A stretch of DNA of 36,365 bases from Methanomicrobiaceae archaeon (GTDB lineage: Archaea; Halobacteriota; Methanomicrobia; Methanomicrobiales; Methanomicrobiaceae). The notes beneath the pieces were generated by a model, which was not told the origin of the DNA, did no database searches, and saw nothing but the letters and a program-made list of their open reading frames with translations. Positions 23,197 through 31,592 of the stretch are shown one piece after another (positions within the stretch are counted from its first letter, which is position 1; each line of letters starts with the position of its first letter). The stretch is from positions 1-36,365 of the forward strand of contig JAFGKW010000002.1 of assembly GCA_016928355.1 (NCBI GenBank), given 5' to 3'. The translations under genes were made by a program, and so were the position numbers.

Positions 23197-23675
23197 AGGA
23201 CTGTTGCCCTGATTATCTTTACATCGGCTCTCGGCCTGTCCGAGGTATCTGCCGGCAGCATAGATATCTTGTCGACGACATCCATACCTTCCACAACCTC
23301 CCCGAAGACGGGGTGCTTCGAGGGGGTCTGCGGGTTGTCCCAGTCGAGATAGGTGTTGTCCATCAGGTTGATGAAGAACTGGCTTCCGCCTGTATTCGGC
23401 ATCCCGGTATTTGCCATCGAGATTGTGCCGCGGACGTTTGGGTGGCCCTTTACAAACTCGTCTTTGATGTTGTAGCCCGGACCCCCGGTGCCTGTTCCCT
23501 GGGGACATCCTGCCTGTATCATGAATCCCCTGATTATCCTGTGGAAGATTATCCCGTCATAAAATCCTTCAGAGACGAGTTTTTCAAAATTCCCTGCCGT
23601 TACAGGCATATCATCGTAGAGTTTTATTACAATATCGCCGAGATTTGTCTCGATTTTTACCTTCCTTTCTGCCAT
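23193..23675 (-). CDS. Peptidyl-prolyl cis-trans isomerase, cyclophilin type
   Basis: 160 aa, a single cyclophilin domain that accelerates proline isomerisation in folding proteins; no signal peptide, so cytoplasmic. Visible family motifs are FHRIIRGFMIQAGCPQGTGT (active-site Arg and Phe-Met-Gln), GTISMANTGMPNTGGSQFF and HPVFGEVVEGMDVVDKI. The ATG at 23675 has GGAGATGT 5 nt before it; a longer frame from 23744 adds an unrelated tail. The usual Trp of the cyclosporin site lies in the variable segment LDWDN and is not clearly conserved, as in many prokaryotic cyclophilins. Confidence 0.96.
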   Translation of the reverse strand: MAERKVKIETNLGDIVIKLYDDMPVTAGNFEKLVSEGFYDGIIFHRIIRGFMIQAGCPQGTGTGGPGYNIKDEFVKGHPNVRGTISMANTGMPNTGGSQFFINLMDNTYLDWDNPQTPSKHPVFGEVVEGMDVVDKISMLPADTSDRPRADVKIIRATVL

Positions 23676-23743
23676 ATTTACATCTCCGGTCTTAATGTTA
23701 TGTATCTTGAGGTACAAAAAATAAATCATCCGGAGGACCGGCA

Positions 23744-24136
23744 TTGATTGTAAGAGATATAAAAAAAGCTGAATACTTCACTGCAGGAGACGGCTGCACT
23801 CTCTGTGAACTCCTCCACCCGGACAGGGAGGCGAAAAAGGGGGTCGCCCCGATCAGGATGAATGCAAGCATTGCACATGCATTCGTCAGGGCCGGAGAGA
23901 AGACAGTCCCGCACAGGATGAGGGAATCGACCGAGATATACTATATAATCGCCGGCAGCGGGATAATGCACATCGACGGTGAAGAGCAGGAGGTCTGCCC
24001 CGGGCAGGCAGTCTACATCCCGCCCGGCTCGGTCCAGTGGATCGAGTGCTCCGGGGACCATGACCTCGAACTTCTTGCAGTTGCAGATCCCCGCTGGAGA
24101 GAGGAAGATGAGGATATCTTTACAGGGGAAACATAA
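23744..24136 (+). CDS. Single-domain cupin protein
   Basis: 130 aa, TTG start with CGGAGG 8 nt upstream. The cupin motifs are clear: PHRMRESTEIYYIIAGSGIM (first motif; the usual HxH is reduced to one His) and PGQAVYIPPGSVQWIEC (second motif; the usual His is absent). Small proteins of this kind include sugar epimerases, isomerases and metal-binding regulators; the ligand cannot be read from sequence. The acidic C-terminus WREEDEDIF is unusual. It is divergent from cyclophilin and 44 bp ahead of the glycosyltransferase cluster. Confidence 0.85.
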   Translation: MIVRDIKKAEYFTAGDGCTLCELLHPDREAKKGVAPIRMNASIAHAFVRAGEKTVPHRMRESTEIYYIIAGSGIMHIDGEEQEVCPGQAVYIPPGSVQWIECSGDHDLELLAVADPRWREEDEDIFTGET

Positions 24137-24180
24137 ACGCATATATTTTATTGGAAAAAATCAGAATACTGGTGATTTGA

Positions 24181-25701
24181 ATGGGGAAGAATACAAAGAA
24201 AAAAGCTGATTCTAAAAAACCGGCAAAAAAGGCCGAGATCCTCCCTGAGGACAAATACGCGGTCAACTCTCTCTCGGACCTGAATACAGAAAACCTGAAG
24301 AATGTGATACTGAAGAACAGGTACGCACAGATCCTGATTGCTCTTACAGTCATCGGTTTCATACTCAGGTTCTACAATATCGGGTTCAACTCATTATGGC
24401 TCGACGAGGCATCGACACATGTATTTGCACAGATGTCCCTCTCCGGGATCTGGGACGCAACCGCATCAGGTGAATTCAATCCACCGCTCTTTTACTATAT
24501 GGAGCACTTCATGCTCGGTGCGGGTGACAACGAGTTTATACTGAGGTTTATACCCGCCCTTCTCGGTGCACTGACAGTGCCGGTATTCTACTTCCTCGGC
24601 AGGGAAGTCTCGGGAAAGGCAGGTGGTGCGGTCACCGCCGCATTGATTGCATTCTCCTCATTCCACATATTCTACTCGCAGGAGGCAAGGGCATATACTC
24701 CGATGCTCTTCTTCTTCTCGATCGCACTCCTCTCGTACCTGTACGCAATGCGGAACGGCGGAACAAAGTGGTGGGCACTCTTCGGAGTTTTCTCCGCATT
24801 TGCGTTCTGGACCCATTTCTACGTATTCGTAGCCATAGGAATCATCATACTCCACGCACTCATCGTAAAGCGGGAGGAAATCATGAAGAACGCGGCAGAG
24901 AGCTTAAAACCGCTCATTATCGCATTAGGGCTCTTCATAATAATGTCCCTCCCCCTGATAGTGGTCACGGTCGGGCTGTTCTTCAAAAGAACCGCATCCG
25001 GGCCTACATGGGGACTGTCCGGAATAAATGTCATGACCCAGACCGTCATGATGATCTCCGGAGACATGCTGACGACGGCGATCCTCTTAATACTTGCATT
25101 ATTCGGACTTTACGCGGTATGGAGATCGGACAGGAATATGTTTCTGCTCCTTATCCTCTCCCTGGTCCTCCCCTTCATCGTGAGTATGATACTCTCGACA
25201 AAGATCCCGATGAGCCCGAGGTATATGATCTACCTTCTCCCGTTCTACTTCATGACAGTATCCGGGTGTCTGCTGCTTGTGCCCAAATCAATTGATATGA
25301 AGAAGGCCGCAGCCGTCCTGATTGCGGTCATATTCATAATCAACCTGCCTGCACTCGCAGGATACTATACATCCTACACCAAGAACGACTGGCGTGGTTT
25401 TGCAACCGGCATCGAAGAGGCAACAAACGAAGGAGATGTCATCGTGGTGCTTCCCGGATATATCAAACAGCCCTTAAACTACTACTACAGCAGTACGGAT
25501 GACGGAACCACGGAATACAGCGCCGACTCTGTAAAGAATCTTGAGGAGATAGCGGCAACGACCGGCAATACTACCAAATTCTATATAATGACCAGCGATA
25601 TCATGGCCGTAGACCCGACAGGCGGGGCGGTTGACTGGCTGCAGCAGAATACTCAGTTTCAGGGCCAATACATGGGAATATATCTCTTTACATCGAATTA
25701 A
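24181..25701 (+). CDS. GT39-like membrane glycosyltransferase
   Basis: 506 aa. A basic cytoplasmic tail (1-20, GKNTKKKADSKKP) is followed by about 11-12 membrane helices and a C-terminal outside domain of about 110 residues. The first outer loop carries WLDEAS with the catalytic-type acidic residue of the GT39/ArnT/PMT fold; NPPLFYY and SQEARAYTPMLFF are further family hallmarks. Such enzymes move sugars from dolichyl-phosphate donors to lipid-linked or protein acceptors outside the membrane. The ATG follows GGTGATTTGA. It is followed 11 bp later by a dolichyl-phosphate sugar synthase-like gene, a sensible donor-maker and user pair. Confidence 0.85.
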   Translation: MGKNTKKKADSKKPAKKAEILPEDKYAVNSLSDLNTENLKNVILKNRYAQILIALTVIGFILRFYNIGFNSLWLDEASTHVFAQMSLSGIWDATASGEFNPPLFYYMEHFMLGAGDNEFILRFIPALLGALTVPVFYFLGREVSGKAGGAVTAALIAFSSFHIFYSQEARAYTPMLFFFSIALLSYLYAMRNGGTKWWALFGVFSAFAFWTHFYVFVAIGIIILHALIVKREEIMKNAAESLKPLIIALGLFIIMSLPLIVVTVGLFFKRTASGPTWGLSGINVMTQTVMMISGDMLTTAILLILALFGLYAVWRSDRNMFLLLILSLVLPFIVSMILSTKIPMSPRYMIYLLPFYFMTVSGCLLLVPKSIDMKKAAAVLIAVIFIINLPALAGYYTSYTKNDWRGFATGIEEATNEGDVIVVLPGYIKQPLNYYYSSTDDGTTEYSADSVKNLEEIAATTGNTTKFYIMTSDIMAVDPTGGAVDWLQQNTQFQGQYMGIYLFTSN

Positions 25702-25712
25702 CTGGTAATCAG

Positions 25713-26834
25713 ATGAAAAATTATGATATCACAGTAATAATTCCCACTTTTAACGAGGCCGAAAATATCGAGAATATTACAAGGACGGTCTCGGGAATTC
25801 TTTCTGGGAAGGGGATAAAAAGCGAGATCCTCGTTGTCGACGACAACTCCTCCGACGGGACGATAGATATTGTTAAAAGACTTAAAGATGAGATTCCAGG
25901 CGTAAACCTGATAGTAAGAGAGGATGACCACGGCCTCTCGCAGTCGGTTGTCGAAGGATTTGAGAATGCACAGGCGGATATCATCCAGGTGATAGACGCG
26001 GATTTCTCGCATCCTCCGGATCTCATTCCTGAATTTTACAAGTCGGTAAAAGAGGACGGATATGATGTCGTTATCGGCAGCCGTTATACAAAAGGCGGCG
26101 ATATCCAGAACTGGCCGCTCAAGAGAAGGATCATATCCCTCGGCGCAACGGTATTCGGGAGAATCCTCTTTCCGGAGATTACCGATCCCGTAAGCGGATT
26201 CTTTGCAATCAAAAAGGATGTCGTTGCAGATGCTAAGATGAAGCCCCGTGGATACAAGATCCTGATGGAAGTTCTCGGCAAGGGAACCTGGAAGAGAGCT
26301 AAGGAGATCCCCTTCACATTCAGGGACAGGGAAGAGGGCGAAAGCAAGCTCAAACTCTCAACCATGGCCGACTACCTCCTCCAGTGCTTAGACATCGGGA
26401 CATATGCACTGAAGAATCACGAAACGAATGTCTGGCAGGAATGGAAGAAGATTATCAAATTCGGTCTTGTCGGCGCATCCGGGATAGTTGTCAATACGGC
26501 AATACTCTACGGTCTGACCGACTATCTCGGCATATATTACATGATATCCAGCCTCTTTGCAATCGAGGCGGCGATAATAACGAACTTCATCCTCAACGAC
26601 ACCTGGACATTCGGGGGTGCGAAGAACAGCCATATGGACAAAAGGTGGAAGAGATTCATATCATTCGAGGTTGTCTCGATCTGCGGCGTCGTGATCAATA
26701 TGGCTGTTTTGTTCATCCTTACCGAGTTTGCAGGAATCTATTATCTTATCTCAAATATTGCAGGAATATTCATTGCATTCATCTGGAATTTCCTGGTAAA
26801 CAGGCATGTCACCTGGAAGAACAAAACAGAATAA
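25713..26834 (+). CDS. Polyprenyl-phosphate glycosyltransferase (GT2) fused to GtrA
   Basis: 373 aa. The GT2 domain (1-235) has VIIPTFNEAENIE, LVVDDNSSDG, DADFSHPP (95-102, nucleotide-sugar metal site) and VIGSRYTKGG, as in dolichyl-phosphate mannose synthase. The C-terminal part (about 245-372) has four membrane helices of the GtrA type, starting IIKFGLVGASGIVVNTAILY and including FILNDTWTFGG and NFLVNRHVTWKN. Fusions of this kind couple synthesis of a lipid-phosphate sugar to its transfer across the membrane. It lies directly behind the GT39-like gene and is probably cotranscribed. Confidence 0.93.
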   Translation: MKNYDITVIIPTFNEAENIENITRTVSGILSGKGIKSEILVVDDNSSDGTIDIVKRLKDEIPGVNLIVREDDHGLSQSVVEGFENAQADIIQVIDADFSHPPDLIPEFYKSVKEDGYDVVIGSRYTKGGDIQNWPLKRRIISLGATVFGRILFPEITDPVSGFFAIKKDVVADAKMKPRGYKILMEVLGKGTWKRAKEIPFTFRDREEGESKLKLSTMADYLLQCLDIGTYALKNHETNVWQEWKKIIKFGLVGASGIVVNTAILYGLTDYLGIYYMISSLFAIEAAIITNFILNDTWTFGGAKNSHMDKRWKRFISFEVVSICGVVINMAVLFILTEFAGIYYLISNIAGIFIAFIWNFLVNRHVTWKNKTE

Positions 26835-26854
26835 ATTTTTTTGTTTTTTTATTT
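26835..26854 (+). terminator. T-rich terminator between convergent genes
   Basis: Directly after the TAA stop, ATTTTTTTGTTTTTTTATTT carries two 7-T runs, the usual archaeal termination signal. The next gene ends from the other strand only 20 bp away, so the two converge here. Confidence 0.65.
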
Positions 26855-27841
26855 TCAATCCCCGGATTCCTCATCTTCACTTTCTTCAATCTTTATCGGG
26901 AACTTCAGCCATACGAGGATTCCGATTATGCCTATCATCCAGTAGCATATGAAGAGGTAGAGTATCGAAAATGCGACTGCAGCTTCAGGAGATACGCCCT
27001 GCAGGCCGAAGAGGTATATCAGGGCGAGATCTCTTGTCCCGATTCCCGATATGCTTACAGGCAGAAGTTCGATTATTGCGATGATGGGGATGATGACAAC
27101 AAAGAAGTTCAGGGGAAGGTCAATTCCGAGTGCAAGTGCCATGAAATACGCGTAGAAGAACGGCAGAATCCACGATACAAGACCGGCGGAGACCGCCTTC
27201 GCCATCGAGGCAGGGGCGCTCAGTAGCAGGTTTATACCTGTAAAATAGTGGTTGAACTGGACCATCGCACGGTCCTTCCATCTTGCAGGAATCAGGTCCC
27301 TCATTAAGGGTATGCAGATCGTCTCCATGATCCGCCTGCTGAAGATTATTATGACGAAGACGATGAAAGCCGCTGCAATCAGCGTTACAATCCATACCGG
27401 GATAACCTGTATACCGTAGAACCATGAAAACGTAAGCAGGGCAAGGATTCCGATAAGGAACAGCATAAGCATATCGATTATCCTGTCCATTACAAGTGCG
27501 GAGATGGCATCGCCGTACTCGACGTCCTTTCGCCTCACATAGAATATCCTGAGAATATCCCCCATTTTTGCCGGGGTAACTGTCGAAAACGCTATTCCGA
27601 CGAGATAGGATATCATTGCATCGCCGAATGAGAATTCACGCGAGATGATATTCGTTATCCACTTCCACTTCAGGACCCTGAATAAAAGGCTGGCAAAATA
27701 AACCAGTATAACAATTGCAAGGAAAAAATAATTGATATTTGAAAGTATTTCAAGCAGGACAGGTATATTTACATTCAGCAGAATGTAGAGAAAGAGCAGT
27801 ATGCCTATAAAAATGAAGGCAATTTTCAGTTTCTTCCTCAT
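26855..27841 (-). CDS. Flippase-like membrane protein (UPF0104/LPG synthase TM family)
   Basis: 328 aa from ATG 27841; GTG 27850 is possible but leaves AGGTT too close. About eight membrane helices with the family landmarks LLFRVLKWKWI near helix two, PAKMGDILRIFYVRR, and ELLPVSISGIGTRDLALIYLF near the C-terminus. Relatives include the AglD C-terminal domain and the membrane part of lysylphosphatidylglycerol synthase, often placed with surface-glycan genes and proposed to move lipid-linked sugars. It is the last gene of a three-gene minus-strand unit with a methyltransferase and a second GT2 enzyme. Confidence 0.85.
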   Translation of the reverse strand: MRKKLKIAFIFIGILLFLYILLNVNIPVLLEILSNINYFFLAIVILVYFASLLFRVLKWKWITNIISREFSFGDAMISYLVGIAFSTVTPAKMGDILRIFYVRRKDVEYGDAISALVMDRIIDMLMLFLIGILALLTFSWFYGIQVIPVWIVTLIAAAFIVFVIIIFSRRIMETICIPLMRDLIPARWKDRAMVQFNHYFTGINLLLSAPASMAKAVSAGLVSWILPFFYAYFMALALGIDLPLNFFVVIIPIIAIIELLPVSISGIGTRDLALIYLFGLQGVSPEAAVAFSILYLFICYWMIGIIGILVWLKFPIKIEESEDEESGD

Positions 27842-27879
27842 TCCCGCCACAACCTGATTATTTGATTTCCACGGGATAA

Positions 27880-28575
27880 TTACTTTTTCACAATAATGCC
27901 GACTGCATAACCATAGTACTCTTTTTTAGGCAGAATTTTTTCGACCTTTCCGATCTTTTCACGCAATCCCTCGGAAAGGAGCTCGGTTTTGTTAGTGGCA
28001 AGGGGGAAGAGGGCCTGGAGACCAAAGAACTTCTCGATCTTCAGGTCCGGATCTGCTTCGGTTACGATCCTCTTCAGCCTTGCAACAGAGTAGTCCTCCT
28101 CGTATCCGAATTCAAAACTGCTTACAACATATGCGAGATACTTCCAGACCCTGTACCATATGCATCCTGAGTTCGGCACAATGATTACGATACAGCCGCC
28201 CTTCTTCGTGACTCTCGCCATCTCCCTTACGGCATCTGTATTTTCGGGATCGGGAAAATGCTCGATTACACCTGAATTATAAACAAGGTCGAAGGATTCG
28301 TCTTTAAACGGGAGATGGAACATATCCGCAAGTGTCGGGTTGTCGCACCTTCCCCTCGCGTGCCTGAGTGCGTTTGCGGATATGTCAATTCCGGTAGTAT
28401 TGTGTTCTTCTGAAAAAAGCTCAAGTGTCTGCCCCGTCCCGCAGCCAACCTCGATTATCCTGCTCCCGGGTTCAAGTCCTGAAATAAAGTCCTTCATGAA
28501 CTCGATGTACTTAAGGCTGTAGTCGCTCTTTATGTGCTCCCTGCCCCACAGGGCCTCCCAGACTTCCTCAGACAT
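27880..28575 (-). CDS. SAM-dependent methyltransferase (class I)
   Basis: 231 aa. Motif I is IIEVGCGTGQT (40-50), then ITGID-like TTGIDIS, followed by FDLVYNSGVIEHFPDPENTD and KKGGCIVIIVPNSG, the layout of methyltransferase type 11 proteins. The substrate is not evident; its position between a GT2 enzyme and the flippase-like protein suggests methylation of a glycan or its lipid carrier. ATG 28575 has GGAGATCGCCG just before it. The upstream gene ends 12 bp away, so they form one operon. Confidence 0.88.
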   Translation of the reverse strand: MSEEVWEALWGREHIKSDYSLKYIEFMKDFISGLEPGSRIIEVGCGTGQTLELFSEEHNTTGIDISANALRHARGRCDNPTLADMFHLPFKDESFDLVYNSGVIEHFPDPENTDAVREMARVTKKGGCIVIIVPNSGCIWYRVWKYLAYVVSSFEFGYEEDYSVARLKRIVTEADPDLKIEKFFGLQALFPLATNKTELLSEGLREKIGKVEKILPKKEYYGYAVGIIVKK

Positions 28576-28587
28576 CGGCGATCTCCG

Positions 28588-29322
28588 TTAAAAAATGAGC
28601 CTCATGACAGATTTTACGTATACAATGAACTGCTTCATATTGAAACTGGACGATCCGAACTCCCTGTTGACGAGAACGAACGGAAGCTCGCAAATAGTGT
28701 ATCCAGCCCTCTCGGCCTTTATTGTCAGCTCAAGCTGTATGGCGAAAGTGTCCTCCTCGAGGGGGACGTTCTGCAGAACCTCCTTTTTGATAAGACGATA
28801 GCCGCTGGTAGCATCCCGGGTCTTTATCCTGAAGACAGTCCTGAAGAAGACCTGTGCAGTCTCGCTCAAAAGAACCCTCCACAGGGGGACATTCTTCATT
28901 CCGCCTCCTTTCACATAGCGGCTTGCAAGAACCATATCATATTCCGGAAAGAGCTTCTGCATTTCCACAAGCATCTCCAGCGGGTGTGTCATATCACAGT
29001 CGATCTGGCCGATAAGATCATACGAGTTGTCAATTGCATACTGCCTTCCTGTCCTGAGGGCCTGTGCAAATCCTTTATTCACCCCGTGATCCGCATACTT
29101 CATCCACCCGTGCTCTGCGGAAAGTTGTTTAATCAGTTCGAGGCTGTTGTCCCTGCTCCCGTCATTTACAAAGACAAAATCAATGCCTGCAAGACCCCCC
29201 CGGTTCTTCATATCGGATATTAGTCTGACTATTTTGGGAATATTTTCGCTTTCATTGTAGCAGGGGACAACAACGATGGTTTTTCCTCCGTTTTGCCCCT
29301 CTATTTCATTAAAATCTGCCAT
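28588..29322 (-). CDS. Family 2 glycosyltransferase, dolichyl-phosphate mannose synthase-like
   Basis: 244 aa, a soluble GT2 domain without the GtrA part of its relative at 25713. Motifs: VVVPCYNESENIPKIV, FVNDGSRDNS, GQIDCDMTHPLEM (D108/D110 metal site), LASRYVKGGGM and RDATSGYRLIKKEVL. It probably makes a polyprenyl-phosphate sugar used by the membrane glycosyltransferases of the cluster. The ATG has no Shine-Dalgarno sequence and a TATA element at 29346-29361 predicts a leaderless message. It is first in the minus-strand operon. Confidence 0.92.
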   Translation of the reverse strand: MADFNEIEGQNGGKTIVVVPCYNESENIPKIVRLISDMKNRGGLAGIDFVFVNDGSRDNSLELIKQLSAEHGWMKYADHGVNKGFAQALRTGRQYAIDNSYDLIGQIDCDMTHPLEMLVEMQKLFPEYDMVLASRYVKGGGMKNVPLWRVLLSETAQVFFRTVFRIKTRDATSGYRLIKKEVLQNVPLEEDTFAIQLELTIKAERAGYTICELPFVLVNREFGSSSFNMKQFIVYVKSVMRLIF

Positions 29323-29345
29323 ACAATAGTTAAATTATTATTTGT

Positions 29346-29361
29346 GAAACTATATATTCTG
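29346..29361 (-). promoter_or_regulatory. Putative TATA box of the minus-strand glycan operon
   Basis: On the minus strand AATATATAGTTTC lies about 25-38 bp before the ATG at 29322. The spacing predicts transcription starting within a few bases of the ATG, matching the lack of a ribosome site. Confidence 0.5.
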
Positions 29362-29390
29362 TTTGAAAGAAACCTTTATAGATTTTTATT

Positions 29391-29408
29391 GCAATATTAA
29401 TATATTAA
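29391..29408 (+). promoter_or_regulatory. Putative TATA box of the TylF-like gene
   Basis: AATATTAATATATTAAAA lies about 34-51 bp upstream of the TTG start at 29442. The resulting message would have a short leader holding the ribosome site AGGGGTGA. Confidence 0.5.
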
Positions 29409-29441
29409 AACAGGAGTCGCTTTTCCGCTAGGGGTGAAATT

Positions 29442-30179
29442 TTGAATACATACAAACAGACGAAATACAGGAGAAAACTTCTATACACCGGGTACTCGGT
29501 GATGAATAAAGTGCTCGGACTGTTCACCCGGCCAAAGAGCATCCCGCCGCTGCGGCTCACGATCGAGACACAGTTCTACGACAGAAAGGTGACTGACATA
29601 TCATATCCCGATCATGTCCGCCTGCTCGCACTGGACATGGCCGGAAAAGAGATCAGATCCGGGAATGTTGAGGGTTCTGTAGCCGAGGTTGGCGTCTTCC
29701 AGGGGGACTTTGCGAAATATATCAACAGGGTCTTTTCGGACAGGAAGTTCTACCTTTTCGACACCTTCGAGGGCTTTGACGACCGCGACCTGAAGAAGGA
29801 TGAGGATGAGGGTTACTACTCGCTCGACCAGGACTTCTCCTTAACAAACGTGGAGCACGTTCTCTCGAAGATGGAGTTTCGGGACAACTGCGTGGTAAAA
29901 AAAGGCTACTTCCCCGAGTCGCTCGGCGGGCTTGATGAGACGTTCTGTTTCGTATCACTCGATACCGACCTCTACAACCCGATAATGGAGGGCCTGAACT
30001 ACTTCTACCCGCGCCTCTCCCCGGGCGGGTATATATTCATCCACGACTACAACAACTCTCATTACGACGGTGTAAAACAGGCAATATCCGAATTCAGGGA
30101 AGAATCGGGGGTGGCTTTCTTCCCTCTCCCTGACTGGGGCGGAACGATCGTAATCATGAAGCCCAAAGGGCACCGTTAA
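29442..30179 (+). CDS. TylF/MycF-type O-methyltransferase
   Basis: 245 aa, TTG start with AGGGGTGA 5 nt upstream. SAM-binding AEVGVFQGDFAKYI (81-94), then YLFDTFEGFD and the metal-binding pair SLDTDLYNP (D174/D176) and FIHDYNN (D202), all characteristic of macrocin O-methyltransferases. These Mg-dependent enzymes methylate sugar hydroxyls, so a role in decorating the surface glycan is likely. It diverges from the GT2/methyltransferase/flippase unit and leads the plus-strand group with the membrane glycosyltransferase and epimerase. Confidence 0.93.
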   Translation: MNTYKQTKYRRKLLYTGYSVMNKVLGLFTRPKSIPPLRLTIETQFYDRKVTDISYPDHVRLLALDMAGKEIRSGNVEGSVAEVGVFQGDFAKYINRVFSDRKFYLFDTFEGFDDRDLKKDEDEGYYSLDQDFSLTNVEHVLSKMEFRDNCVVKKGYFPESLGGLDETFCFVSLDTDLYNPIMEGLNYFYPRLSPGGYIFIHDYNNSHYDGVKQAISEFREESGVAFFPLPDWGGTIVIMKPKGHR

Positions 30180-30235
30180 ATCCTTCTTTTTCACATCGGA
30201 AATTATTTGATATTACAATGCCTGCTTTATAATTA

Positions 30236-31549
30236 ATGGCAAAGAAACCGAAAAAAGAGACAGGCTGCACTTTTATCGGCATTGGTTTTAGTTCCATAAA
30301 AAGGGACGAACTTATCCGGAATATAGCAATAATTGCAGTCCTGTCCCTGATTACAAAATTTATCGTACTCAACGTGACCACAGGACTTTTTCACTCGTTC
30401 ATCGATCTTTTCGATATTTCGTATTACCTGCAGTATGCGGCCAATATCGCCTCCGGCATGATGCCGTATGTCGATTTCAATATTGAATACCCGGTTCTCT
30501 TCCTGATACCTGTGCTTATGCCCCTGCCTTTTGCCCTGATGACAGGAGACGCAATGACATATGTGTACGGCTACCAGGTGATCATGTCCCTGCTCGATAT
30601 GGTAACAGCGATCCTGGTATACTTCATCGCACTTAAGATCCATGAAAACAAGTCTGCACTCTTCGCAGGACTGATGTATGCAACGGCATTCTCGGCAGGA
30701 TACTTCGTAATGACGAAATACGACTCTTTCCCGGTATTCCTGCTTATGGCAACGCTCTTCTTCACGGTATACTCAATGCCTGTCAGGGGTTACATCTCCA
30801 ATGTTCTGGCGTTCTTTGCAAAGATCTTCCCTGCTCTGGCGCTTCCTTTCATCCTGATCTTTAACTCACGCAAAACATCGCTGAAGGAGGAGATAATATC
30901 CTTCCTGAAAGTGGCAATACCTGTAGGAATAATACTCTTTATTCCGCTCTTCATTCTAAAGCCGGATACCATTAAGACGTACCTCTTCGCAACGGGCTAT
31001 TCGGTGGATGTTTACGTGAATACCGCGACATACACGATCTATTCGGTGCTGTCCGCAACCGGACTACCCCTTACAGCAGGGTCAATATCGCTCGTCATGT
31101 ATGCCCTCATGGTGATCGTGGTCCTTCTTATCCTTGCGTTCAGCTATGTAAAGGGAATCAGCACCGAGAGAAGGCTTCTTACACTGATCCTTCTTACGAT
31201 ATTTGCGACCGTATTCTTCACCAAATTCCACAGCCCGCAGTATATCACATGGATGACACCTTTCTTCGCACTCCTCCTCGCAGATTCATTTAAGGGGGTT
31301 ATCATGTATTACCTGGTGCAGGCGCTGGTCTATATGGAGTTTCCGCTGCTTTTCAACTCGTTCTATACAAACCTCGAGTACACGTCCGCACCAGGGACCG
31401 GGGGATATACATTCATAGTTGCCTTCTTTGCAGTCGAGTATATCGTAATGCTTGCAGCAATATGGATGGTGATGAAATCGGAAGGAAAGCTCATCGATGA
31501 CATCAGGAATGCATTATCAGCGATAACCGGAAAGACAAAGGGACAATAA
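30236..31549 (+). CDS. Multi-membrane glycosyltransferase (GT87/PIG-M-like)
   Basis: 437 aa, about ten membrane helices after a basic N-terminal tail (MAKKPKKETG). The first outer loop has the sequence DISYYLQYAANIASGMMPYV followed by DFNIEYPVLF, the acidic-loop plus YPP-like pattern of GT-C mannosyltransferases. MTKYDSFPVFLLMATLFF and FHSPQYITWMTPFFALLLAD are further hallmarks of GT87-type enzymes. It probably adds a sugar from a lipid-phosphate donor. No ribosome site precedes the ATG, suggesting a leaderless message. Confidence 0.8.
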   Translation: MAKKPKKETGCTFIGIGFSSIKRDELIRNIAIIAVLSLITKFIVLNVTTGLFHSFIDLFDISYYLQYAANIASGMMPYVDFNIEYPVLFLIPVLMPLPFALMTGDAMTYVYGYQVIMSLLDMVTAILVYFIALKIHENKSALFAGLMYATAFSAGYFVMTKYDSFPVFLLMATLFFTVYSMPVRGYISNVLAFFAKIFPALALPFILIFNSRKTSLKEEIISFLKVAIPVGIILFIPLFILKPDTIKTYLFATGYSVDVYVNTATYTIYSVLSATGLPLTAGSISLVMYALMVIVVLLILAFSYVKGISTERRLLTLILLTIFATVFFTKFHSPQYITWMTPFFALLLADSFKGVIMYYLVQALVYMEFPLLFNSFYTNLEYTSAPGTGGYTFIVAFFAVEYIVMLAAIWMVMKSEGKLIDDIRNALSAITGKTKGQ

Positions 31550-31592
31550 TTTTTCCCGTCACCCTTTAGACCATAAAAGGAGATTTAATATT

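Noticed and set aside
26384-27226. Plus-strand frame of 280 codons
   Set aside because: It covers the end of the GT2-GtrA gene in another frame and runs antisense through the flippase-like gene; its product is highly charged and Tyr/Arg-rich, typical of shadow frames.
28534-29223. Plus-strand frame of 229 codons
   Set aside because: Antisense to the GT2 and methyltransferase genes, whose motifs are clear on the minus strand.
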